Origin: HGM11788 sp964654945
Lineage (GTDB): Bacteria > Bacillota > Clostridia > Lachnospirales > CAG-274
Assembly (NCBI GenBank): GCA_964654945.1
Contig: CAZZLN010000045.1
Span: forward strand, 1-15,396
Reading direction: 5' to 3'
DNA length: 15,396 nt
Shown piece after piece: positions 7,901 to 15,128 of the stretch (position 1 is its first letter; each line of letters opens with the position of its first letter). A program made the translations under genes and the position numbers. The notes under the pieces were generated by a model that made no database searches, had not been told where the DNA came from, and saw only the letters and a list, made by a program, of their open reading frames with translations.

Positions 7901-9269
7901 GATAACTATCGGAGAAAACAACAGCTATGATTTCACTTTTATACCTAGAGAGGAAATTTCAGAGTTAACAGGTGATTATATTATTGCTCTTGGTCTTGAG
8001 GGTGGCGATAAGCCAGTTAACATTGATGTTATTAAGGCTCCTAAGGCAGAACATACAGTTGCTTTCATGGCTGATGGTGTAGTAATCTCTACTCAAACAG
8101 TTAAAGATGGAGAAAATGCTATTGTTCCAACTGTGCCTGATAAAGAAGGTTATTATTTCGAAAAGTGGAATGAAAATATAACCAATATTACATCAGATAT
8201 GACTATATCAGCCATATATAAAAAGAATGATTTTTCAATTGTATTTGTTGATTTTGAAAACAATACTGTTAATGTTACAAATCATTTCTATGGTGATGTT
8301 GTTGAAATGCCAACTCTTGATAATACAGAAGGAAAAACTTTTGTTGGTTGGGATGGTGTAGATGGTGATACTTATACAGTAACTGATAATAAAGTGTTTA
8401 CAGCTAAATGGAATACTGCATCTTATACAGTTAAGTTTGTTGATAACAATGAAAATGTTATTAGTGAACAGGTAGTTGAATATGGTAAATCAGCTGAACC
8501 TCCTGCTGACCTTAATGTTGCAGGATATGTATTTGATGGTTGGAGTCTGGGCTCAAGATGGTGGAGTGTAGACCAAGATATGACAGTATATCCAATTTTA
8601 AAATACGAAAAAACAGTGGAAACACCGGTATATTCTCAATATAGCGACCCTTCAGGAGATAATATATTGGTGCTTAACAGCTCTACTCCAGATGCTACAA
8701 TATATTATACACTTGATGGTACTGAACCAGATGAAACAAGTGCACAATACGACCCTGAAGAAGGCATAGTATTTAATAGTGATATTACAGTTTGTCTTTA
8801 TGCTGCATGCAGTGGATATAATGATAGTAATATTGAAGAAATTGATTTAACATATACAGATACGTATGATTGTACAGTATTTTTCGAGCCGGATAATGGT
8901 GCTTATATTGATGAAATAACTGTACTTTCAGGAGATACTATTTCTGAACCTGAAAATCCTGTAAAGATAGGCTATAAGTTTGTAGGTTGGTATGAAGATT
9001 ATGAATTGACAGAAAAATATGATTTTAATGCACCTATAAATAGTGATATTACATTATATGCTAAATGGGAAAAATCAGAAGGAATAGGTGATGTTAATAA
9101 CAGTGGAACAATTGATAAAACTGATATTGCTATAATACTAAAACGAGCTAGTGGCTTAATTAGCAAAGATGATTTTGAGGCTAATTATAATGCTGCTGCA
9201 GCGGACATAGATAAAAATGGTGTAATCGATATGTTAGATGCAGTTTTAGCTTTTAATCTTATAAAGTGA
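4914..9269 (+). CDS. Giant modular surface protein: papain-like domain, InlB repeats, dockerin
   Basis: The 1451-residue protein has a signal peptide (1-31) and AAGGAG upstream. Domains in order: about 35-213 a papain-like/NlpC-P60- or CHAP-like fold with candidate catalytic Cys63 (NCKGFADA) and His147 (KHSLIVYS) after a GDYVQ motif; 216-378 two chitobiase-C-terminal-like modules (YTTDGSTPT); 381-470 Fn3-like; 472-603 two InlB B-repeats (Listeria-Bacteroides repeats, G-Y-x-F-x-G-W pattern); 719-726 a WGDWSEW motif; about 795-905 a Cys/His/aromatic-rich insert; 907-915 a second WSAW motif; 954-1045 a beta domain; 1048-1231 three further B-repeats; 1234-1315 a chitobiase-C-like module; 1320-1386 a last B-repeat; 1392-1451 a type I dockerin with two calcium loops (GDVNNSGTIDKTD and ADIDKNGVIDMLD). 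The dockerin implies docking to a cohesin protein, not seen here. It is fourth in the operon. The peptidase/amidase activity is inference; the modular layout is clear. Confidence 0.85.
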   Translation: MKRFKKILSLLLAITVFLSTSINFTIMTQAASSLSAEEIRGRIDSLMQSPGFIPNKMHKNSNCKGFADAVLMKIFGISHGVGSQVGINNETVHINTASGFREVGRVSMANGNLNAAGLKNLFTNIAQAGDYVQMDYTKISNNLDNKHSLIVYSTSNTGVVFYHGGTTKYVYFGSSPNPNSKNPLYGYVGREITWDKFMEYFKKSDDALILYRYEGVVDKVVVTPQCAGVTINQESFVGGKRLTFTTSEPGARIVYQTNDDGWSPQDNGFSRPLYNSMRVRAYATKSGYKDSGVTDIWLTINKLTKPNISTRYVDNGIMVEMNSPEGAEIRYTTDGSTPTENSIRYNGGFVISSSTSVKAIAVSSGWANSDTTTKNITVSKPGTPSVSLYNTEDKIAVGDTASVSWTKLNNASSYVVSLYKDNTLLEEKTTTGTVESFVLDKLGGYTIKVKAKNFAGEGEESYPPVIVTAMADVNVKFVNYDGKTISEQTVKYGHEAIPPFVPQRKGYTFAGWDSVAYKKATEDMTITASYEINRYSVSFYDTNGTTLLSTQKVEYLKSATPPDASKCTIRDNYIFSGWHVDYTSSGDDYTAVEGDMKLIATQSWENKDLPVVLSVNNCYRDDNGKTYSASVHITNSNLGTLNYKLIGTLKASNGKTLKSVITEAYSDNDVEKDVELTINYTDKASSFEVVAVGYDGDFKTGGTVSKVATSGISPRTNSYWGDWSEWTETKPVNNGGTNVSDFQIESKTQYRGRTKSYVDSYNSGVAGYSLRTDVENPTVQYGAWSGTQDSTTYPTPSDCCQIVGQYNVYNYYHYCHQYTSGGAWKVDSIPYGINNTLHFYSTTTGLPYHQISDKGGYKSYGPANASLCSHGKQYWWPVGTHFTSYDNTINKHYQYQTRSKSYLYHFWKWNDWSAWYDGNPGGDEVQTRTVYRSRYQYTDNISDTNAGTENTEGKEYKISGSLTNVTKDFTGKAATVMVYKKTNSDPTEEQLEYVNQITIGENNSYDFTFIPREEISELTGDYIIALGLEGGDKPVNIDVIKAPKAEHTVAFMADGVVISTQTVKDGENAIVPTVPDKEGYYFEKWNENITNITSDMTISAIYKKNDFSIVFVDFENNTVNVTNHFYGDVVEMPTLDNTEGKTFVGWDGVDGDTYTVTDNKVFTAKWNTASYTVKFVDNNENVISEQVVEYGKSAEPPADLNVAGYVFDGWSLGSRWWSVDQDMTVYPILKYEKTVETPVYSQYSDPSGDNILVLNSSTPDATIYYTLDGTEPDETSAQYDPEEGIVFNSDITVCLYAACSGYNDSNIEEIDLTYTDTYDCTVFFEPDNGAYIDEITVLSGDTISEPENPVKIGYKFVGWYEDYELTEKYDFNAPINSDITLYAKWEKSEGIGDVNNSGTIDKTDIAIILKRASGLISKDDFEANYNAAAADIDKNGVIDMLDAVLAFNLIK

Positions 9270-9426
9270 TTTAATACGAAAAATAAGGTATAAGGTATAA
9301 TAGTAATTAATATAAGGTTTATTTTATTGTAGCTTTAGTTGTAGAGCTGTATTGGATTGCTGATAACAAAACAGCAGTATATAAGGCTTAATAAATTTTA
9401 GCTATAATATTAAATCTAAAAACAAG

Positions 9427-9470
9427 GAAAAGACTCATTCCATTAAATTGGTTTGAGTCTTTTCTTATTA
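9427..9470 (+). terminator. Intrinsic terminator of the surface-protein operon
   Basis: GAAAAGACTCA (9427-9437) pairs perfectly with TGAGTCTTTTC (9454-9464) across a 16-base loop, followed by TTATTA. The stem is 11 bp with A-rich and T-rich flanks, so it would also work from the other strand. It lies 158 bases after the stop codon of the giant gene. Confidence 0.75.
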
Positions 9471-9606
9471 ATTATCTATAAGAAAACCTCCCAATAGTAG
9501 CGTGGTTCAAAACAGCTTAAGCGAAATACAGTAAAAAAACTCCTAATGTAGCACAATAATGTATGACCTGCCAGTCAAACAAAAATATCAAATTAGACCA
9601 ATAAAA

Positions 9607-9620
9607 ACGCACTTGTGCGT
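9607..9620. repeat. Perfect short palindrome ACGCACTTGTGCGT-type
   Basis: ACGCAC (9607-9612) and GTGCGT (9615-9620) are perfect complements separated by TT. It lies 39 bases before the next hairpin (9659-9677). Subterminal hairpins of this sort are typical of IS200/IS605-type ends and derived miniature elements, but no transposase gene or defined ends are visible, so this is only a palindrome. Confidence 0.45.
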
Positions 9621-9658
9621 AGCCAGTAGAGATTAGGACCATGCACAAAAACTGAAAA

Positions 9659-9677
9659 CCACCCGCTATACGGGTGG
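9659..9677 (-). terminator. GC-rich hairpin, likely terminator of the leftward cassette
   Basis: CCACCCG and CGGGTGG form a 7-bp GC-rich stem around a 5-base loop. Read on the - strand it is followed by TTTTCAGTTTTT, giving a good intrinsic terminator for the dGTPase-like gene, whose stop codon is about 76 bases away. Read on the + strand a T-run follows more distantly, so it may work in both directions. The same hairpin could be the end of a decayed insertion element. Confidence 0.6.
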
Positions 9678-9752
9678 ATGGTTATGTTTTTGCATATATA
9701 AATCTGTATTAAATTAGTATTTTGACAATATAAAATTTAACATTTGGGTGTA

Positions 9753-11009
9753 TCAATCTGGTACATATAATCGCTTATACTCCCTTGATGCAAATTGGTC
9801 TGTCATACCTGAAATGTGATCACATATAATACGAATAAAATACGGATCTTTTCTTAGTTTTTTATCATCAATTTGAAGGCGATTTAATTCAACTCCATTT
9901 TTTGTGAAATATCTTGTTAATATGTAATCTGGCAGTTGCTTGGGATGTTTGTAAAATGCCTTAAACAGCTGCTTTATGATATACTCTGACTTTGAATCAG
10001 CAATGCTTATATTTTCAGAAAATATTACTTTATTAGTCAATTCATCGGAAACATCCCTCGTTTGCTTGGCTATATCCTTTGATAATATGACACACAACTC
10101 ATTTATTACATCTTCTCTGTTTGTGAACTTAGGATTATATTTCTCACAATAATTTTCAATCAAGGCAGAAGAAGTATTAATAGCATCATTAATCAATAGT
10201 CCTATGTAATCATGTATTATAATTGTACGCAGATGAAAAGCAGGAGTATTAGAAAACTTATTCCTGTAATTATACGGCATTATACCTCTTTGTTTTAATA
10301 TATTTTTTATTATAGGAAATTTGATAACATCATCAATAGTAATTATTCCACTTCTAACACTATCCTCTAAATCATGCGTATACTGTGCAATCTCATCTGA
10401 AAGTGCAACAACTTGTCCTTCAAAGGTAAAGGAAAAAGGAGTATCCATATTCATATCAGTATAATCATTATTGCTATCTTGACATAATATACCATCTTTT
10501 TTTACTTTTGTATGCTTAACTATGCCCTCTCTTACAGCAAGAGTAAGATTAATGCCATTATATTCATCACATCGTGTTTCTAATTTATCGACTATCCTTA
10601 GTGACTGTAAGTTATGCTTGAAACCGTCTTTCTGGTTACAGATACCATCAATTCCTTTGCCTCTAAGAATATCATCAAGAATTCTTTCGCCAACATGACC
10701 ATAAGGGGTATGTCCCAAATCGTGTCCAAGTGCAATTGCTTCTATTAATTCATCATTTAATCCTAATGCCTTGCCGATAGATCTCGCAATCTGGCTTACT
10801 TCAAGAGTATGCGTTAACCTGTTGCGATAATGATCACCGATGTTAGCGTTAAATACTTGAGTCTTATGCATCATTCGTCTGAACGCCCTTGAATGCATTA
10901 TTCTGTCCCTGTCTCTCTGAAATGGAGCTCTAATTTCCATTTTAGAATTATATTCTGTGTGAATACGCTTGGTAAGAAACGGTTTTTCATAATCAATGTA
11001 ATAATTCAT
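9753..11009 (-). CDS. HD-domain dGTPase-like dNTP triphosphohydrolase
   Basis: The 418-residue protein matches the deoxyguanosinetriphosphate triphosphohydrolase family, which splits dNTPs into deoxynucleoside and triphosphate. Diagnostic blocks are FQRDRDRIMHSRAFRRMMHK (30-49), GDHYRNRLTHTLEVSQIARS (58-77, metal ligand His67), AIALGHDLGHTPYGHVGE (91-108, His96 and Asp97 of the HD pair, His100, His105) and QVVALSDEIAQYTHDLED (199-216, fourth ligand Asp205). All metal-binding residues are intact. At 418 residues it is between the short Firmicute enzymes and the longer E. coli Dgt. Its ATG overlaps the upstream gene's stop codon in an ATGA, with AGGAGGG before it, so translation is coupled. dGTPases act as single-gene anti-phage systems by draining dNTP pools; defence context supports this role, but nucleotide housekeeping cannot be excluded. 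Confidence 0.88.
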   Translation of the reverse strand: MNYYIDYEKPFLTKRIHTEYNSKMEIRAPFQRDRDRIMHSRAFRRMMHKTQVFNANIGDHYRNRLTHTLEVSQIARSIGKALGLNDELIEAIALGHDLGHTPYGHVGERILDDILRGKGIDGICNQKDGFKHNLQSLRIVDKLETRCDEYNGINLTLAVREGIVKHTKVKKDGILCQDSNNDYTDMNMDTPFSFTFEGQVVALSDEIAQYTHDLEDSVRSGIITIDDVIKFPIIKNILKQRGIMPYNYRNKFSNTPAFHLRTIIIHDYIGLLINDAINTSSALIENYCEKYNPKFTNREDVINELCVILSKDIAKQTRDVSDELTNKVIFSENISIADSKSEYIIKQLFKAFYKHPKQLPDYILTRYFTKNGVELNRLQIDDKKLRKDPYFIRIICDHISGMTDQFASREYKRLYVPD

Positions 11010-11680
11010 TTATGCCCTCCTAATCTAAAATGCTCTTGTAATTTTCTTGGATTTGCATATGTATCATGAAATCTGTTATTATATCCATAGTCTCTTATTA
11101 TAAATGGAACAGCAAGGCAAGCATCATCTATTAATCCCCTAATCCTCGCTTTTGCTACTTCAAATAGCAAATTATCTTTTTGCTGTGGATCTGATAATAC
11201 TATTTTTTCAAGATATTCAAATGAAAGAATGTTTTTTTTGTTGGTAAGGGTTATATGCTGCCCAAAATTCCCCTTATCAAAGAACAAGCTTAATTCTTCA
11301 AGTTTGAGAAAATATCTCTCATTAGCACTTATAGTATTTTTCCACTTGTCGGGATTCATTTTTGTTATGCGAATATGACCTTCTTCCACAGTATCTAAAA
11401 CATCAATATCATATACAAACAGAACAGGACCATAATAACTAACACCAGTTCTTTTCTGAATTTCCATAGAATCAAAGAATATATCGTAAAAAATATTATA
11501 TCTTTTATCAAAGTCATCAGTATATTGACCTGTCTGGGGAAGTTTCATATCTTCGCAAAGACCTCTGGACAATAGTCCTCTGCTTTGTAAAAACGAAAGG
11601 GATGTTTCAACTGTATTAGCATGATAAAGATACCTAACCCCTTTTTTTATTAATACTTGTTTTATTTCAAGATTTGTCAT
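11006..11680 (-). CDS. Uncharacterised 224-aa protein, possibly ADP-ribosyltransferase-like, coupled to dGTPase
   Basis: I do not recognise a named family with certainty. The start is well placed (AAAGGAGG 8 bases before ATG). The N-terminus RYLYHANTVETSLSFLQSRG (16-35), followed by LLSRG, has the 'Y-H-x-N...x-F-L...G-G-L' form seen at the first strand and helix of ADP-ribosyltransferase-fold enzymes such as DarT and Tpt1/KptA. Other segments look conserved by composition: QTGQYTDDFD (49-58), YNIFYDIFFDSMEIQ (61-75), YYGPVLFVYDIDVL (82-95) and a late FGQHITLTNK. There is no signal peptide or membrane segment, so it is cytoplasmic. The 4-base overlap with the dGTPase-like gene says the two act together. 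It follows the protease gene by 102 bases, with no terminator between and no clear promoter of its own. The ART-like reading is a tentative inference. Confidence 0.6.
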   Translation of the reverse strand: MTNLEIKQVLIKKGVRYLYHANTVETSLSFLQSRGLLSRGLCEDMKLPQTGQYTDDFDKRYNIFYDIFFDSMEIQKRTGVSYYGPVLFVYDIDVLDTVEEGHIRITKMNPDKWKNTISANERYFLKLEELSLFFDKGNFGQHITLTNKKNILSFEYLEKIVLSDPQQKDNLLFEVAKARIRGLIDDACLAVPFIIRDYGYNNRFHDTYANPRKLQEHFRLGGHK

Positions 11681-11782
11681 ACAATCCTCCTTTGTAAAAT
11701 ATTAAAAAATCTTGGCACAAATATATAGTGTTTAACATATGTCGATTTTTTTACACAGATAAAATTTAGTTGTTGCTCACAA
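11681..11782 (-). other. Spacer between protease gene and the ART-like/dGTPase pair
   Basis: Read leftward the 102 bases contain no T-tailed hairpin and no pair of good -35/-10 boxes. TCGACA and TATATT are present but spaced only 14 bases apart. An ACATATGT palindrome occurs at 11734-11741. The absence of a terminator favours read-through from the ATPase promoter, though a regulated internal promoter cannot be ruled out. Confidence 0.4.
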
Positions 11783-14017
11783 TCAGGTAAATTCAATTTC
11801 TTCGTTTACTTTTTCATGGATATCAATTCTATTGACAATATCAATTTTATTTACAAGCCAACCATTTAAATTACAATTCTTTATAAACTCATCAATTCGA
11901 TTGACCCCATTCATTTCTTTCAGAGTAACAACAATACCAAAGCGAAGTCCTACTCCATCTTTGGGGTCCAACCTATTATTTGTTTTTACTTCCATACCCC
12001 AGTTTTTGTTAGTATATGACTTTTTAGGGATTTTCCTTTCCTTAGGTATTTCTGTAATATACTTTACATTATCCCATTTCCGAAATCTATCGCGTGCTTC
12101 TCCTTCAAGAATATAACTTTGAGTCGTGACTAATGCTTCGCTTTGATTTTGTTTATCCTCATTGATTTCATTTAGACTTCCATTATCTTTGATTCGACCA
12201 AAATGAAGATTAAGCTCTGTATTTGTATAATCGACTCCTTGTGTTCTGTCACATACAGGAAAATAACACATTGTGGCTTTTGCATAATAAGGATAGCTGT
12301 TATCTTTAAGAGGAACTGGGAAATGATAATTATAAGTATTCCACTTTTCGCTAATATCTGTTACTACAAATTTTATTTCATCATCCTTGGTATGAACTAT
12401 ATCCTCAATTCTTATAGGAACAACTCCATGTCCATAAAGAGCTACCTCTTCAGGAGTAGGTGTTTCATTCCAACCTCTTGCCGAATCTATAATCATTGCT
12501 TTTGCAACTTCTCTGTTTAACCCTAAAACATCAATTAAGTATGATAATTTCCTTGCTATCCAAGGTGCTGCATATGAAGTGCCAGCAACGTTTACTGCAC
12601 CTAAAGGTTCACAAACTTGAATGTATTGTTCTTCACTTCCACCATAGTAACTAACATCTGGTTTAGCAAAGAATGAGAGTGCTAATCCTTTTCGAGAATA
12701 TTTTGTTGATAAACCGCTTTTAGTTACTGCATTTACCACCATACTGTTAATAGAATCTGCCGGAGAACCAATTTTTACAATACTCTCATTAGGCTTATTT
12801 GTGCCAGCTACAACAAATATAACATCATTTTCGTATTGAATTTGATCTAATACAGCAGCTTCTGCGGAAATGAAATTATCATTGACTTCCTGATTGCTAC
12901 CAAGAGATATATTCCAAACTTTTATATCAGCATTTTCAGTAATAATTTGTTTTATTTGTTTAATAATTGTAAAAGAAGAAAATTGAGTTCCTGTTGCAAC
13001 TCCAAAATGTCGAACTTTAAATCTCCCACATCCGTCATCAAGCCATGGGTTCAATTGAGGTCCATCTACGATTATAGAAGTTACAGAAGTGCCATGACGA
13101 TAATCGTCTTGATTTTTGGGAATGTTGTCATCAACCATATCATGATATTCTACCCATTTGCTAAAGTACACGCGAGTATCAAACAGTGTATCTATAACAC
13201 CGATGGTTGGTTCAATACTTGGAGCTGGAATATATGCAAGGTCTCTATAAGACTGTTCAATAAAATCCTCTGCTGACAAATCTGATATATTTTCTGTAGC
13301 CATTGAAACAAGATATGGAGCTTTTGTGAATAATATTTTAGCCTGTTTTTCATCTAAAAAAACAGTGTGAGTATCCAGTATGCGACTTGATAAAATATCA
13401 ATACCTATATTTTTAAATAGTTGTTTAGTATCCATTTTTGTATCATATAAGGTAATTATACTTTCCTTGAATTGTTGTGAAGCCTTTTCTATCTCAAAAT
13501 CTTCAATATATGAGACATCAGCTATAATTTGTTTGAAAGTAGTTTTTTTTAATTGGTATGAAGTGAAATTAATCTTGTCAATTATTTTTTTGTCATCAAA
13601 TATTGTCTTTGTAATTCCATCCTTGAACAATGATAATAAAACATCATTTGCTTTTGTCAGTAATTCAACACTATAATCTAAATCTTGGAAATCTAAAAAA
13701 TATGTGATTATATGCCCGCTTTTATCACTGTTGAATTTTGCACCAACAATAGCATAATTTGAATTTTTTCCTTTTAAAAGCCCAGATATACGATTACTTT
13801 TTGCAACAATTTTATTATAAATTACACTAATTAAAACTCCTTCGAACGGTCTTTGCTCCTGTTCCCAAAATTTTTTTATCTGTATGATTTTATTTTTTAA
13901 TCTAAGTAATTGTTCACTCGTAACAGTAATTTTACTGTTCATTGCTAAACCACCACCATGGTTGTTTTTATTAGCTTGAACAAAACGTTTCCCTCTTAGT
14001 TCTAGTACATTATTCAT
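11783..14017 (-). CDS. ietS: Subtilisin-like (S8) serine protease, IetS-like
   Basis: The 744-residue protein has a long N-terminal region (1-265, alpha/beta, no signal peptide) and then a subtilase domain with an intact triad: Asp276 (TIGVIDTLFD), His308 (YRHGTSVTS) and Ser481 (NVAGTSYAAPWIA). Asn407 (VVAGTN) is the oxyanion residue. A C-terminal beta-rich region (about 535-744) contains a DRTQGVDYTNTELN segment. Lack of a signal peptide and of a propeptide marks it as an intracellular effector protease. It starts 1 base after the upstream AAA+ gene, with its AAGGAGG inside that gene, so the two are translationally linked. AAA+ ATPase followed by a cytoplasmic subtilase is the architecture of IetAS, known from Agrobacterium plasmid stability and from anti-phage screens. 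The assignment is by domain order and motifs, not by alignment; the protease target is unknown. Confidence 0.8.
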   Translation of the reverse strand: MNNVLELRGKRFVQANKNNHGGGLAMNSKITVTSEQLLRLKNKIIQIKKFWEQEQRPFEGVLISVIYNKIVAKSNRISGLLKGKNSNYAIVGAKFNSDKSGHIITYFLDFQDLDYSVELLTKANDVLLSLFKDGITKTIFDDKKIIDKINFTSYQLKKTTFKQIIADVSYIEDFEIEKASQQFKESIITLYDTKMDTKQLFKNIGIDILSSRILDTHTVFLDEKQAKILFTKAPYLVSMATENISDLSAEDFIEQSYRDLAYIPAPSIEPTIGVIDTLFDTRVYFSKWVEYHDMVDDNIPKNQDDYRHGTSVTSIIVDGPQLNPWLDDGCGRFKVRHFGVATGTQFSSFTIIKQIKQIITENADIKVWNISLGSNQEVNDNFISAEAAVLDQIQYENDVIFVVAGTNKPNESIVKIGSPADSINSMVVNAVTKSGLSTKYSRKGLALSFFAKPDVSYYGGSEEQYIQVCEPLGAVNVAGTSYAAPWIARKLSYLIDVLGLNREVAKAMIIDSARGWNETPTPEEVALYGHGVVPIRIEDIVHTKDDEIKFVVTDISEKWNTYNYHFPVPLKDNSYPYYAKATMCYFPVCDRTQGVDYTNTELNLHFGRIKDNGSLNEINEDKQNQSEALVTTQSYILEGEARDRFRKWDNVKYITEIPKERKIPKKSYTNKNWGMEVKTNNRLDPKDGVGLRFGIVVTLKEMNGVNRIDEFIKNCNLNGWLVNKIDIVNRIDIHEKVNEEIEFT

Positions 14018-14018
14018 A

Positions 14019-15077
14019 CTAATCGTCCTCCTTATTTAATTTTCTAGATATCGAACTTTTAGACTCACCTTTCAATTTTTCAATTTCTCGGACTGTAAAG
14101 CCTTTTTCGTAAAGTTCATTAATATTCGTTCCATCAAGATTGCCTATCAAATTATTATAAAGCCTTCTTAAATAGTCATACTCAAGACTAACATCACTGA
14201 ACGCCAAAGATGTTTTTATAATATTTTTTAATTCTCCAGGATAAGGAAGTTCTTCTGAAGTTTTCAATATCTTTTTAAACAATCTTGTATCTTTTGAAAT
14301 TCCTTTGAAATTTCTTATAAAAGACGAGAAATAATATTCTGCAACCTCAATTAAATCTTCTTGGCTATATTGATTGAAATTTATTATTGCGTCAAAACGC
14401 CGTATTAAAGCCTTGTCAAAATTTGAAAATAAATTTGTTGTTGCAATGATTACTATTTCTTTATTTAAATCTGTTAAACGGTCAAGTTCTCTTAAAATGG
14501 TTGAGGTTACTCTCCCCATTTCACGAACATCATTAGAATTGATTCTGTCTAATGCAATTACATCTATTTCATCAAATAAAACAATAACCTTATTGGAATA
14601 AGGCAAAGAGTTAATTTCGTTAAAAATATTTGCAATATTTTTATTGGTTTGACCTAATTTACTATCAATTAATTTGTCGAAATCAACACAGAATAACATT
14701 CTTTCCAAAAGTCTTGCAACATGCTTAGCAGCTTCTGTTTTTCCGCTTCCAGGTAAACCCTCAAATAAAAATTTATTTATACCAACATTGTGGTTAACAG
14801 CGTTAATAATGCCTTTTATATTTTCTGAAATTGCTAATGGTAGGTTTAACGGTTCCACCGCTCTAGTATCTATCTGCTTTAAATAATCACTTTCAAAATC
14901 ACTACTTTGAGGCGTATATAAATTAGATTCAGTTATTAGGCTCATGATATATTCTGCTAATTGTTCATCACCAATGCTATCAAAATATCTCGCAATATTT
15001 ATTGCTTCATTTCTAAAGGAGTTTTCATTCCTTTCAACATGATATTTAATTAAGTTTAATACATTTTGTTTTTTCAT
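14019..15077 (-). CDS. ietA: AAA+ ATPase with C-terminal HTH-like segment, IetA-like
   Basis: The 352-residue protein has Walker A GLPGSGKT (107-114), Walker B VIVLFDEID (164-172), sensor-1 Asn in IATTN (211-215) and Arg fingers in RRFD (226-229), all of the classical AAA (Cdc48/FtsH-type) clade. Residues 1-80 form a helical N-terminal region. The last 27 residues (GFTVREIEKLKGESKSSISR, 326-345) read like a helix-turn-helix with the 'T-V-R-E-I...S-x-S-S-I-S-R' pattern of DNA-binding proteins. It is the first gene of the leftward cassette, directly behind a perfect promoter, with GGAGG before the ATG. The subtilase gene follows after 1 base, supporting an IetA-type partner that recognises or remodels substrates for the protease. 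The HTH-like tail might allow autoregulation through the repeats at the promoter; this is inference. Confidence 0.82.
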   Translation of the reverse strand: MKKQNVLNLIKYHVERNENSFRNEAINIARYFDSIGDEQLAEYIMSLITESNLYTPQSSDFESDYLKQIDTRAVEPLNLPLAISENIKGIINAVNHNVGINKFLFEGLPGSGKTEAAKHVARLLERMLFCVDFDKLIDSKLGQTNKNIANIFNEINSLPYSNKVIVLFDEIDVIALDRINSNDVREMGRVTSTILRELDRLTDLNKEIVIIATTNLFSNFDKALIRRFDAIINFNQYSQEDLIEVAEYYFSSFIRNFKGISKDTRLFKKILKTSEELPYPGELKNIIKTSLAFSDVSLEYDYLRRLYNNLIGNLDGTNINELYEKGFTVREIEKLKGESKSSISRKLNKEDD

Positions 15078-15099
15078 ATTCTTTTCCTCCTCATTAATT

Positions 15100-15128
15100 A
15101 TTATATACTATTTTTGGGACATAGTCAA
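15100..15128 (-). promoter_or_regulatory. Promoter of the ATPase/protease cassette
   Basis: Read on the - strand: -35 TTGACT (15128-15123), a 17-base spacer, and -10 TATAAT (15105-15100). Transcription would start near 15093, only about 16 bases before the ATG, with GAGGAGG (around 15086-15092) in between. This is a near-consensus, hence strong, promoter, which makes the overlapping repeat pair a likely repressor target. Confidence 0.8.

Larger units (their letters stand above)
9270..9752. other. Gene-free gap between convergent operons
   Basis: No convincing coding sequence is seen here. It separates the + strand surface operon from the - strand cassette and contains a + strand terminator (9427-9470), a short perfect palindrome (9607-9620) and a GC-rich hairpin (9659-9677). 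At 9280-9320 ATAAGGT recurs three times. Around 9483-9500 and 9535-9552 there are two loosely similar stretches (CTCCCAATAGTAGC and CTCCTAATGTAGC). A weak promoter-like pair TTGCTG-17-TATAAG (9357-9385) is noted but not trusted. The palindromic part may be the relic of a small insertion sequence. Confidence 0.5.

Noticed and set aside
9357..9385. Promoter-like TTGCTG-17-TATAAG upstream of the 9427 terminator, which would give a small RNA
   Set aside because: Both boxes are poor and the region is very AT-rich; nothing else supports a transcript start.
11832..13676. Several + strand reading frames of 94-109 residues antisense to the subtilase gene
   Set aside because: The - strand frame has an intact catalytic triad; the antisense frames are low-complexity and lack ribosome binding sites.
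14374..14886. Two + strand reading frames of 70-75 residues antisense to the ATPase
   Set aside because: They overlap the Walker A, Walker B and sensor motifs of the real gene and have no start signals.
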